Positions 21,770 to 32,525 of a stretch of 64,000 nucleotides of DNA are shown piece by piece. The position numbers were made by a program, and so were the translations under genes. Under the pieces are notes generated by a model, which saw only the letters and a list, made by a program, of their open reading frames with translations, was not told the DNA's origin and ran no database searches. This DNA comes from Cladosporium sp. IMV 00045 (lineage: Eukaryota; Ascomycota; Dothideomycetes; Cladosporiales; Cladosporiaceae): NCBI GenBank assembly GCA_001931905.2, contig MSJI02000368.1, positions 48,482 to 112,481 of the forward strand, read 5' to 3'. Position 1 is the stretch's first letter. The number at the start of each line of letters is the position of its first letter.

Positions 21770-24555
21770 ATGGCGCCTTCAAATCTCCTCTTTAGGGCAC
21801 TCACGCTTCTTCTGGCACCTCTCGCCCTAGCCCAGAACGATGGATCATTCCAATGCTCCAACTCATCCTCCGCAACCTTCAAAGCCGACCTCACCAATCT
21901 GGGCTGCTACAATGATAGCAGTGTCAGCATCTTGTCGGCTGCCAAGCTAAGTACCATCGCCATGACACCCTCTTTCTGTGCGAGTTGGTGCGGCGAGAGG
22001 GGTTATGCGTACGGTGGGATTAATTTCGGGACGCAGTGCTTTTGTGGGAATCAGCCGAATTTCGCGAATGCTAATGAGATTGATGAGGATCGTTGCAATC
22101 CTTGCCAGACGGAGCCGGAGAGCAAGTGTGGTGCTACCTACGTGTGAGTTGCTTGTTCTGAATGATGGCTGGGAAGAGTCGTTCCGCTGATCGTTAGTAC
22201 AGGATGACTTTGCTCGAAATCAACAACCCGCAGGGCAACGCGACTATTGGAGCCGATTTATTCACGCCTGCTTGTCAGACGAGTCCGTTGTGCTCAAGGG
22301 ACGTCTGTGACACTTCGTTGAGCATCTCCGAGCGGGTGGCTTCCCTGGTGAATGATTTGAGACTCGACGAGAAAATTCACAACCTTGTCGACGCTTCTGC
22401 TGGGTCGCGAAGAATTGGACTGCCGTCGTATGAATGGTGGAGCGAAGCCACTCATGGCGTTGGCGCAGCACCGGGCGTGCAGTTCACACCTTCACCTTAC
22501 AACTTCAGCTATGCCACCAGCTTCCCTTCTCCTATTCATTATGCCGCTGCATTCGACGACGTGTTGGTCAAAGCTATCGGTCAAGTCATTGGACGCGAAG
22601 GCAGAGCTTTTGGCAACAACGGATATGCTGGCTTCGATTACTGGGCCCCAAACATGAACAACATGCGTGATCCTCGTTGGGGACGAGGCCAAGAGACTCC
22701 AGGCGAGGACGTGCTGCATGTTCAGAACTACATCCGCAACTTCGTGCCGGCCATGCAGGGTGACGACCTTGACAACAAACAAATCATCGCCACTTGCAAG
22801 CACTACGCTGTATACGACCTCGAAACAGGCAGATACGGCAACAACTACAATCCCACGCAGCAAGATCTTGCTGACTACTACATGGCCCCTTTCAAGACCT
22901 GCATTCAGGAAGCTCATGTCGGCAGTGTCATGTGCGCTTACAATTCTGTCTTGGGCATCCCGTCATGTGCTAGTGAGTACTTGCTCGAAGAGGTTCTTCG
23001 GGAGCACTGGAATTTCACAGCCGACTATCACTATGTCGTGGGAGACTGCGGCTCCGTAGGCGACATCTACGACTGGCACAATTTCACCGAAAGCTACGAA
23101 GACGCTGCTACGGTCGCTCTCAACGCCGGTACCGACCTTGACTGTGGCTCAACTTTTATCTCGCTCAACGAGTCGTTGGCTGCAAACACCACCACTGTCG
23201 CTCGTATTGACGAGGCTTTGACCAGGCTCTATCATGCACTTTTCACAGTCGGTTTCTTCGACGGTGGCAAATACGAGAGCATTGGTTGGGACGATGTGGG
23301 TACGCCTGAGGCTGATGCTCTAGCGTACGAGGCCGCAGTCGCAGGTCTCACGCTTTTGAAGAACAACAAGAGCTTTCTTCCGGTAGATGACGGTCGTAAA
23401 CGCAAAGTTGCCCTCATTGGGCCGTATGGCAATGTGACGGAAGAAATGCAGGGTGCGTATTCTGGAAGAGCTAGACATATCGTCAGCTTGCTAGAAGCGC
23501 TTGACGGATATGGCGTTTGGGACGTGACGTTCGAGGAGGGTACGGGTATCGCCTCAAACAGTACAGAAGGCTTCGATGCTGCTGTTTCCGCCGCGGGTGA
23601 CGCTGATCTTGTCATCTACGCTGGAGGACTTGATAATTCGCTTGAGCGTGAGACCAGAGACAGAACCACACTCGAATGGCCTGGCAACCAAGTTGACCTC
23701 ATTAAAGAGCTGGCCAACACCGGCAAGCCTGTCGTCGTGCTTCAGTTCGGTGGCGGACAAGTCGACGACTCCGCTCTCCTTCACAACAAGAACGTCAACG
23801 CTCTCATCTGGGCCGGCTATCCCAGCCAAGCAGGAGGCACTGCCTTACTCGACGTTCTGACAGGCAAGAAGTCAATCGCAGGACGTCTTCCCATCACGCA
23901 ATACCCAGCTTCCTATGCCGACGAAGTCAGCATCTACGACATAAACCTTCGCGCAAACGACACCTACCCCGGCCGCACATACCAGTGGTACTCTGGCAAG
24001 CCCGTCCTGCCCTTCGGCTACGGCCTGCACTACACCACTTTCTTACAGAAGTGGACTCAAAAGCTGCAAAAGACCTACAACATCCAAGAGCTGGTCAAAC
24101 AAGCACGCTCGGCTTCCAACTCTGCCACCATTCTCCCAGACACAATTCCCTTCGCCACCGTCCAAGCGCGCGTGAAGAACACCGGCCGTCGCGTGAGTGA
24201 CTACGTCGGCCTTCTCTTCCTGTCAAGCAAGAACGCCGGCCCCGCCCCACGGCCGAACAAACGTCTCGTGTCGTACGCGCGCTTGCACGATGTTCCCGTG
24301 CGCGAATCACAGGCTCTCGATCTGCCGTTGACGCTGAGTTCGTTGGCACGCGCGGACGAGAATGGCGATATGGTCATTTACCCTGGCAAGTATGAGCTCG
24401 CTCTCGATGTTGACGAGCGCATTTCGTTCACGTTCGAGCTCAAGGGAAAGCCGGAGGTTGTTGAGTCGTTGCCCAGGCCGAGGGATGAGTATGAGTTCAC
24501 GGTGCCGGTGACGATTCAGCCGCCGAGCTATGCGGATTATGGAGAGAATGTTTAG
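21770..24555 (+). CDS. WSC-domain GH3 beta-xylosidase-like enzyme, left copy
   Basis: Two exons (21770-22143 and 22203-24555) give 908 residues. A signal peptide (LTLLLAPLALAQ) is followed by a cysteine-rich WSC module, about residues 42-130, with LGCYND, FCASWCGERGYAYGG and QCFCGN. After it comes a full glycoside hydrolase family 3 enzyme of the beta-xylosidase branch: LPSYEWWSEATHGVG, the DPRWGRGQETPGEDV block, and VVGDCGSVGD, whose Asp (near residue 405) is the expected nucleophile. GRTYQWYSGKPVLPFGYGLH and a C-terminal fibronectin-III-like domain complete the family architecture. The enzyme is expected to be secreted and to release xylose or a related sugar from oligosaccharides. The WSC module may bind xylan or wall glucan. 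Only the exact sugar is uncertain. It has the same length as the right copy. Confidence 0.93.
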
Positions 24556-24764
24556 GATGTCATCGTAGACTTAGGGCTAAGAGACAAAATTACAAATTGA
24601 AACGCGAGATTCAAGTCGACCGTCGACCGAACGGGACTGACGGCCTTTGGCCCTCTGAAATTATATAACGTGCCCGCGCGCGACAGCCTCTTCAATGCAA
24701 GCGAGATCAACCAACGTAGACCATGCTCACGATGCCAGCCGCGTTGTCGTAGGGAGAGTCAACC

Positions 24765-24910
24765 ATAATCATCTCCCCCGGTCGTGCACAAGTAAAAGTG
24801 AGGAGAAAAGACCGCGGGGAAAGAGGAGGAAAAGGGAGAAGAAAGACGCCACGCTTGGGCGCACCAAGCCAACCGAGCGCTAATGCAGGAACCGTTTCAC
24901 CCAATTTAAA
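24765..24910. repeat. near-invariant non-coding block, left copy
   Basis: This 146-base stretch matches 35508-35653 with a single mismatch and no gap, whereas its flanks differ at many positions. It starts about 210 bases after the GH3 stop. On the minus strand it is a polypyrimidine-rich segment ending just before a 21-codon open frame with an identically placed stop in both copies. Function unknown. Confidence 0.7.
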
Positions 24911-25687
24911 CCAAAGAGGATCACGCGACGCGGAACGGTTGCCAGATTCATTTATTTGCTCATATGCGCAGAATCGCACGACTCGACTCTCAAACGTATT
25001 GTGAAAGGGCCAGCGCGAGAGTCGAAGAACAATGTTGGCCCACCGGAACGCTCGCTGCCGAGGAGCGAAAACTCTTGCCTGCCAAGTCAACAAAAGAATG
25101 AAAAGATACAAGAAAAAAGTTAACGCTCTTCGGTCCCATGGGACGACTTGATTTGTTTCCCCAACAAGGCGCGCAACGGCTTCTTCCATGGTATTGTCGG
25201 AAATACCATGAATGTTTTCTCTTCGGCTTTGAGAGTAACAAGGCTAGACAGATAACCCAGTCCGTGCTCCGTTACTCTCTGACTTGCTAGTCAGTGGTTG
25301 TTAGTGAGACATTCCAGCCCTGAGCAACCATGCGCTTGGGCGGCTAGGGAAACCGACCGGTTGCAATGGGGGGAGAAGCAGAGAGAAAGAGGAGGTGGTG
25401 TGACCTATCTGTGTTGCGGCGGTGGCACAGTCTGTTGTGGTTTTCGTGGAAATTTCAATTTCCCGTGCATGCGATCGGACGCCCATTGGCTCACGATGGC
25501 GGAGTTAATGTGATGTCAATCTATACCAGCGCACCGGTTGGGTTAGTCAGGCAATCAATTGGCAAAGCGACATTACCTGCGCTTCGGCTACTTGTTCGGG
25601 CTTGGGTTCTGCTGCCGTCCCAACCTTCGGAGGGGGGCTTGTCTCGTGTACCAGTGTATACAGCGAGTGATGAGTGAGTACCATGCA

Positions 25688-25693
25688 TATATA
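25688..25693 (+). promoter_or_regulatory. TATA box of left GPI-type gene
   Basis: TATATA in GCATATATACCCGAAAGCC, about 570 bases before the ATG at 26258, is followed by a pyrimidine-rich stretch. The element recurs in the right copy in the same surroundings. If it is used, the leader is over 500 bases long. Confidence 0.55.
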
Positions 25694-26257
25694 CCCGAAA
25701 GCCTGACATTTCGCTGGGCGAGCTTCTTTTTCTTCTCTTTTTTCTTCGTTGCGCTATCCGGAATAACCACACTCACGCTCTTTATCAACAACCACTGTCG
25801 CTCATTTGCCAACTGCTGCTGGACAAGCAAACCGACGATCGTTTTGACCAACATCGACTCACTGTCTTTACCGCCGGTTCAACCAAACCGCACACGCTCT
25901 TTACTGGAAGTCTTTCTCAGAGCCAAACATACTATACCCTATACTATCCGACTAAGCTTGTTACGCGATCGACTCGCTTCTTCAACAAACAAAGTCTCAG
26001 ACGCCTGGCATTTCATCTAAGCGACGAACAGCACCAGTGTCTCTTCATTCGCGCCGCCAACTCTCGTAACGCAAGGATCGTCCATTTTCCCGATCATTCA
26101 AATCTTTCGATCCTCCAAATCGTCAACAGTAAACATCAACTCCGGAATCGCCACATCCCGCATTCCAATCTCCGTCACCGCACATCCCAAGAACCCGGGA
26201 CCGAGCTTCAACAATCAAATTAACCCATTGCATTCCTTCTCGAAAGTCCAGAACACC

Positions 26258-26650
26258 ATGCGCCTCTCAGTCGTGGCAACGACTCTCTTCCTCGCCGTGG
26301 CGTCTGCCCAGCCGCAGGAAGCCTACGATTCTTCTCCTGATGATGTCCGCTCTACCACATGGACTCTGACGCGCACTGTTGACCGCGTCGTCCAAACCGT
26401 CACTGCCACTCGTGACAATTCCTCGTACCCGCCGACCACCGTTTCGCCGCCGCTGAATACTGCCAGCCTGGAGGTGACGCCGTATGGCAATGGCACTGCA
26501 TCGACTGTAGTGGGGACTGGCGCTGGGCCGTCAGGTAGCGGGGCTACTCAGGCGCCTACTGATGTGCCGTTTTCGGGTGCTGGAAAGGTCGGGTTGGAGG
26601 GTTTGGGGTTCATGGCTGTTGTTGGTTTGGTGGGATTGGTTGGGTTGTGA
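26258..26650 (+). CDS. small secreted GPI-anchor-type protein, left copy
   Basis: A 130-residue protein with a signal peptide (MRLSVVATTLFLAVASAQ), a Thr/Ser/Pro-rich middle with two N-glycosylation sequons (NSS, NGT), and a C-terminal hydrophobic run ending GLVGLVGL after a small-residue stretch (SGAGKVG). This is the layout of a GPI-anchored cell-wall or plasma-membrane protein. No enzymatic domain is visible. It matches the right copy at all but five residues by my count. The long leader upstream is also conserved. A structural or surface role is the safest reading. Confidence 0.75.
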   Translation: MRLSVVATTLFLAVASAQPQEAYDSSPDDVRSTTWTLTRTVDRVVQTVTATRDNSSYPPTTVSPPLNTASLEVTPYGNGTASTVVGTGAGPSGSGATQAPTDVPFSGAGKVGLEGLGFMAVVGLVGLVGL

Positions 26651-27416
26651 TATTGAGTATCTTTGATGATTTTTTTTGTTTTGCTTTGTTGCGAGATCAA
26701 AGTATATTGGGATGTCCTGTGAATGTTCTTATTGTTGCTTTGGGAAGAGCTTGATGATGGAGATGTCCGTATGTTTCAAACGCTCCTCTTTTTTATTTTC
26801 TTTCGTTCGTTTTCACTCGTTTGATTTGTGAGATCTGTTTTGTTCTTGCAGTCGACAACGAAGAAGCATGGTGGACTTGCAATTGTTGCGCTTGAGAGCA
26901 ATCATTCCATTGTGGAAGATGATCTATCGTATATCATCTGCACTTTGACAGATCAACATGACTTGTTGACTTCGCTTTCATTGTGGGACACTGCCATCTG
27001 TTCGAGCGTGTTTAAAGGCATGCATTGTATGCCTTATGGATTTAGAAGAGGTTGCAGGTCATTGCTCGTTTTTTCTACACGGCATGACAGACGTGTCGTT
27101 GGACATCCAACGAAAAGACACGAACGCAAAAAAATCAAAACAGTCTCTCATTGAAGACAGAAGTCAAGAATAAGGTCGGTACCTTAAGTAATTTGTCTCC
27201 ACTTTAGCGTGGTGGGATGTGTGCTTGCCCCGCCGATCTGCCTTCTCTGACGTGACCGACTTTGTGTGAGTCGTTGTTGGCTCGACAAACTACTTCTGTT
27301 GACTTTTTGTCAGAAACAAAAAGTGACCCTTCTGCAACTTCATACTGTTCTTGAGTCTCCAAGTGCTTTTGAGCCTTCTGTCTTTCCCGCAGATCTCTAT
27401 CACACATCCACCCATC
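26651..27416. other. intergenic region, GPI-type gene to HBS1 fragment
   Basis: About 770 bases matching 37404-38178. The first half differs more between copies; the last 240 bases, just before the HBS1 start, are strongly conserved and should contain the HBS1 promoter and leader. Confidence 0.55.
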
Positions 27417-27785
27417 ATGTCCGGCCACAAACGAGTCAAGGACATTGACTATGACGACGACGACATCTACTCCGGCGACGAAGAGGACTACGAGAACACA
27501 GGCGACGATGGCCTGACCGAGGAAGACAGACACAACTTCTCTACCCTGACGCCAGTCGTGCGTGCAGAGCTGGACGAAGCCGGCGTGCAAGTAGCCAACA
27601 AGGAAATTGAAGATGCCCTCTGGCACTACTTCTGGGACGTGGGCAAAAGCGTGAGCTACCTGAAAAACGCAAAGCAACCCAAGACACCGTCAGCAAAATC
27701 GACACCCAAGGAGAAGCCAAAGAGCAAATTCGACCAAGCGCAGGAGAAGAGCGCCGAGAAAGCTGGAGGTGAGTTACTCTTTTCC
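27417..27785 (+). pseudogene. truncated HBS1 copy: exon 1 only
   Basis: The ATG at 27417 opens a frame of 117 codons plus one base ending at a GTGAGT donor at 27769, exactly as in the intact HBS1 gene. Only one residue differs (DEEDYE against DEEEYE). It codes for the HBS1 N-terminal domain (ALWHYFWDVGKSVSYL). Seventeen bases of intron 1 follow and then 20 N. Beyond the N run there is no HBS1 exon 2 or GTPase; the sequence goes over to the start of the second duplication unit. The conserved promoter region upstream suggests the fragment may be transcribed. I call it a truncated gene copy; whether a short protein is made is unknown. Confidence 0.88.
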
Positions 27786-27805
27786 NNNNNNNNNNNNNNN
27801 NNNNN
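27786..27805. other. assembly gap (20 N)
   Basis: A run of exactly 20 N lies at the junction between the two duplication units. The real length and content of this point are unknown. Confidence 0.99.
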
Positions 27806-27944
27806 TTTTTTTCGGTGGTCTGTTTGGTTGATTGAGATTTCAACACGACTCCGCGCTACGAGCGGGAGGTAAACGGCTGTCGACACCGAGGACTTGTGGT
27901 TACTCGGGTACTCTTGCTTTTTTGTCTTTCTTTCTTTTTTTTTT
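27806..27944. other. unplaced junction filler between duplication units
   Basis: About 139 bases between the N run and the start of the right unit. They match neither the continuation of HBS1 intron 1 and exon 2 (after 38547) nor the sequence left of the first unit. The last 40 bases are T-rich like the left edge of the first unit. Origin unknown. Confidence 0.6.
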
Positions 27945-27945
27945 A

Positions 27946-29013
27946 GATGTGGTTAGCGACGGTGTTTGGAGTTTCAATTTGTATTTCCTTTTTTTCTTGC
28001 TCTTTTTCAGCTTGGTCTGCCTTCTCTGCACGGAAGAATATTACACGAGGAGAAGCGAGAACGGACATTATCATCATCTTCAACATTGCCACGATGGTAT
28101 GGGTTTGTTGGTTGTTGGAGTGGTGGCGTGGGTTGATTGATGGGGCGTGTTTGTAGGTGTAAGATTGATGATGAAGAGAGGTATTGATTCAATTCTTGAC
28201 TGGTCTCTTTCTTCTTTCTCCCTTTGATGAATATGATGAATTCGATGACTTGAGTATTTAGGGGAACGAAAACTAACATCACTTCGAATTATCTTCAACA
28301 AGACCTCACTGAAGAGTTTCCTGCATCCCGCTGACCTGGAAGTACTTGGTAGGTACAACAGTGCACGCCGCCATGTATGTCGAGAAGCTACGATGTGAAG
28401 AGAATTTGGGCTGGGTAGAGACCTTTTGCGAGGGGTTTTTTTTTTCTTTTTTTCTTTTTTTTTTTTTTTTTTGCATCATTCTGATGTCGATGCTGGGGTT
28501 TGTGGTCCTGATTGATGGTGGATGGTTGGGAGTTTACTGATGGTGTTACAGGTCGAAGTGCCTTGATTGTATCGAGGAATGGTAGCCTGGAGGGACAACG
28601 ACTCGCCAGAAGTCCCTGACATCGGTCCTGTCACCTGAAACATCGATGCCAGGCTTTGATATTTTCTATCGGTACAATCGCGATTCAAGTAGTGCATGCT
28701 AAGCTAACAGGATCTGCAGATCGGTTTGCTTCCTTTCGTTTTACTGCGCCTGATGGTCTGGAGTGTGCACGGCTTGCGATTCTCGACGCCTCGCCTCTGC
28801 CTGTGGCTGCATGGTCCCATACTTGCATGTCTAAGCGCCGGAACGGTTGCCTGCATGTGACTTGTACTACATAGAAGAATACCCCTCCAGCTGATTCTCA
28901 GCCTCGCGGCAACTTCGAGTCTGACAACAGTCGACGACATTCTTGTCTTCGACGCTGAAGGTAACACCCTCATATGAAAGTGGCCGTATCTGCTGCGGCA
29001 CCGTTGTTACGCT
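27946..29013. other. non-coding start of right duplication unit
   Basis: Counterpart of 17204-18267, with the T-rich tract listed separately. No conserved reading frame is seen. It probably contains the former promoter of the broken NB-ARC gene. Confidence 0.5.
28436..28472 (+). repeat. T-rich tract specific to right copy
   Basis: A stretch of almost pure T with two isolated C residues. The matching place in the left copy (near 17700) lacks it, so it expanded after the duplication. Confidence 0.85.
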
Positions 29014-31717
29014 ATGGAGTCCGATACGTACGGTTCTGGAAATCGCTATCAGGATGTGCGCATTGACGGCTTCTCCAATGTACACCCCGGGAATGTTTAT
29101 TCAACTTATCTTCCTCTTGGTATGGGAAGAATCCGTCCCTATATCTCAACGCCAACTGACAGGGCCTCCACGCAGAACGACCGGAAACGCCACCGAGCCC
29201 TTTTTCTACTGTGCCGTTTTGCCGCGATCCAGATTTCGTCGATCGGGTTCAATTGATGGAAGAGCTTCACAGCAAAATGAGCATGCCTGCTGCGAGAGTG
29301 GCGCTTTGTGGGCTGGGCGGAATTGGGTACAGTTGTCGAGACCCTTCACTAAAAAATGCTCGGCCGCTAAGATTACGACAGGAAATCGCAGCTTGCCATA
29401 GAGTATGCTTACAGAATGAGGGAAGCGTCGCCGTCGACATGGGTGCTATGGATACACGCGAGTAGTCTTTTCCGTTTCGAAACGAGCATACGCTACATCC
29501 TCGACGATCTGAGGGTTAAAGGTCGCGACGAGCCGAAAGCCAACATCTTTCAGCTTTTGCAAAGGTGGCTTCTTAATCGGACTGCTGACAACAAATGAAT
29601 CCTAATTTTAGACGGAGCAGACAATACAGGTTTCTTGCTCGAATCACCTTTTCCTGCGACCAGCGACGCACAGAAAACAGGACAGTGTCCCAAAAGACGC
29701 ATTGACTACCTGCCTTGTTGTCCACATGGATCTATACTTGTGACTACGCGAAGCGCGAATGCAGCTTCGCCAGTGGTCGACCAGAAAAACACGATTTGGG
29801 TGGGACCAATGGATGATAGCAGCGCAATATCTTTGCTGCAGTCAAGGCTTGGTTCTGAAGGCGGCCGTGAAGATCTTGCGGCTCTCGTACGTAACCTCGG
29901 CAATTTACCTCTTGCTTTGACACAGGCAGCATCATTCATCTAGAAAAGACTTCCGAGATTGTCAATTCAAAAGTATCTGGAGCGCATGGAACAAGAGCTC
30001 ATAAGACGCGATCTCAACTCCTTCGAGACGAGCTAGATTTGAGGAGAGATCAAGCTGCAGTCAATTCGGTGCTCGCCACATGGCAAATCTCCTTCGGCCA
30101 CATTAGGGCAATCAGGCCATCTGCTGCGGATCTACTTTCTCTGATGTGCTTTTTTGACGGCCACTCGATCCAGGACTCATTGATGATTGGAGGCGGCAAG
30201 GACGACGATGTGAATTCACCGAACAAACTCGAAAGCGATTCCACGCTCAGCGGTTCGGGTGGACGTTTGGAGGGCTTTGACGAGGACTTTGGAGATGATC
30301 TCAGCCTCTCACGAGGCTATTCCTTTGTCTCACCTACAAGATCTGCTGAAGCCTTTGCGATGCACAGCCTGATACAAGATGCCACGCGGATGTGGCTTTT
30401 CTCAACTGACCAACTCGAATTTTGGACCAATAAAGCCATTAGCCGGCTGGCTTCGAATTTTCCAGAACCTGAATATGCAAATTGGATGATTTGCCGCGCG
30501 ATTTTTCCACATGCCATGTGCATGCACGACCTGAAGCCCAAGGACAACGACAAGCTCAAGGTGCTTACGACTACTTTGGACAAAGCTGCACTTTACACAT
30601 TGCTTCAAGGCGACCTTTGCTCCGCTGAGACTCTTTACTCTTCGGCAAGAAAAGCATGGATCAAGATTCATGGACCCGAGAGCCTCGTCACTTTGGGCTG
30701 TATGGACAACATTGCTGAGATCTATTGGCTCCAGGGACGATGGCTAGAGGCGGAACAACTTGATCCTGATCTCTTGGAACGAAAGACCAAGACTCTTCGT
30801 GGATGGCATCCCAAGACATTGATCAACGTGACTAGACTCTCTTCAAGACTGGAGCAGCAGGGACGATACAAAGACGTCGAACACATTGAAGAGAAAGTGC
30901 TTGAAGACTTTTCCGCTGGTCTTGGCCCCAATCACGAAGCCACACTGAGCCGCAAGTCGCACTTCGCCGAGGTTCTATGGAACCACAATGCATGGGACAA
31001 AAGTTGGAACTGAGGCGAGAGGTTGCCAAGAGCAGAGCGAAAGTGCTTGGTAAAGATCAAGATGCTACGATGGAAAGCCTCGCGGACCTGGCCTCGTGCT
31101 ATAGATCGCAAAAGATGTGGAAAGAGTGCGAAGATCAAGAAAGGGAGATCGTAGAGATCAAGCGAGACCTCTACGGCCCCGAGCACATCTCAACCCTCAA
31201 CAGCATGGGTAACGTGGCTTCGGCGTGTAAGAGCCAAGGGAAGTGGCCAGAAGTAACAGAACTCGAAAAGCTGGTCATAGCTGGACGAACGAAAGCGCTT
31301 GGGGAAACACACACGGCTACCATGGCGGCAATGGCTGACCTCGCTGCGACCTACGAACAACAAGCGCAGTGGAAAGAGGCAGAAGGGATACTGTCTCTTT
31401 TAGCTCAGCGGAGAGCTGAAACGTTCGGCAAAGACAATATCAACACTCTTCGATGCAAGACCGATCTGGCGAATACGTACAGCTATCAAGGTCGGTGGGA
31501 AGAAGCCGAGAAGCTGCACATGGAGGTCATGGAGTCGAGAACCAGGTTGCTGGGAGAGGACCACCAGGAAATTCTCGAGAGTATGTCGAGGCTCGTTCAA
31601 GCGTATAACATCCAAGGGAAGACTCAGAAGGCTCGGGAGTTGCAGGATTTTGCGATGACCATGGCCTTGCAGCTTCCGCCTATTCGAAATTTGGAAAGGA
31701 TCGGCTGGGACAGGTAG
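29014..31717 (+). pseudogene. NB-ARC/TPR gene, right copy, broken
   Basis: Colinear with the left NB-ARC/TPR gene, including the short first exon (ATG 29014), the PERPETPPSP start of exon 2 and the split P-loop. It is disabled at several points. A TGA near 29596 replaces the Trp of Walker B (left copy KWLII). A TAG near 29941 replaces a Gln. There is a one-base deletion between about 30000 and 30045, and a second one near 31005 that leads to a TGA. The last 250 codons up to 31717 are open and keep about 28 C-terminal codons that the left copy lost. Coding identity to the left copy is clearly lower than for the flanking genes. No functional protein is expected. Confidence 0.88.
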
Positions 31718-32525
31718 TTGGTAGCGTTTATGCTTTGATATGACTTTACGAACATTCGTGGTATGTTGGAGTCTGGCGGGGCCTCAAGGGACGGCGTTGA
31801 AGAGTTACTGGTTCACTGTTTATCAACCCAGACTGTCGACCAAATAAGCGGAATGGCCTGATTTCGATATGTCGGGCTGAATTCTCCACTTTATGATATA
31901 ACCTTACATGCCCATCACCTTGTCTTAGAAACAGATGTGAGCCTGTTCGTTGCTTCAAAACAGATAAAGTGGCTGTTGCCAGTCGTGCTCTCTTGCGGAA
32001 AGGACAAGTGAGGTTGGTCCGGATATAGGCAAATTGCAAGCTTGCCGCACGATCGACGGTGGAGATCAACAAAAATTGGGTCTGAGTGCGGGGGAATTCA
32101 CTTTTTGGGAGTGAATTGTTACTTTGATCTGAACATCACTCTATTGTCTGCCTGGATGAGCTCTGAATCCGTTCAGCCTGATCTCGCTCTGACGCATCAT
32201 GTGTGCCATGTTGCATGTGTTAGCTAAAGGTTCTTCTGGATGACGACAACCTCACAGCTCTCTCCCTCTTGTTATGTGGGATCGCCCAAATTCGCGTTCT
32301 TACACTTTCCAGCTTGCAGGTCGTGTGCCTTAGCGCCATCGAAAATGAGGAGTCGAACAAACCGGGATGCCGGCAAAATGCTACATCTCACACATGAGCT
32401 GTATAGTGTGGACAGTATAAAGGTGCCCTAGCCCTAAGTCACCATGCAGGAACAACCGACAAGGCTCCCTCTACCCGTCAGGGCTGGCTCTAAACAGACC
32501 TACACATTGCTCAAGACTAACTACC
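31718..32525. other. intergenic region, NB-ARC to GH3, right copy
   Basis: About 800 bases matching 20960-21769. It holds the promoter of the right GH3 gene with a TATA box. No coding domain found. Confidence 0.55.
32416..32421 (+). promoter_or_regulatory. TATA box of right WSC-GH3 gene
   Basis: TATAAA in GACAGTATAAAGGTGC, about 105 bases before the ATG at 32526, identical in sequence and spacing to the left copy. Confidence 0.7.

Larger units (their letters stand above)
24556..26257. other. intergenic region, GH3 to GPI-type gene, left copy
   Basis: About 1.7 kb, colinear with 35303-37010. It holds a 146-base block that is almost identical in both copies (24765-24910), then more diverged sequence, then a well conserved promoter and long leader of the small GPI-type gene. 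No protein domain is seen on either strand. Confidence 0.6.
17204..27785 (+). repeat. tandem duplication unit, left copy
   Basis: This stretch is colinear and in the same orientation as 27945-38547, with an offset of 10.74-10.76 kb at every landmark I checked. The landmarks are the left edge (TAGATGTGGTTAGCGACGG), the NB-ARC gene ATG, the GH3 ATG, the GPI-type ATG and the HBS1 ATG. It begins in the 3' flank of the Ser-rich gene and ends in HBS1 intron 1, where a run of N stops the comparison. Left and right limits are approximate because both sides are T-rich. Confidence 0.93.
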
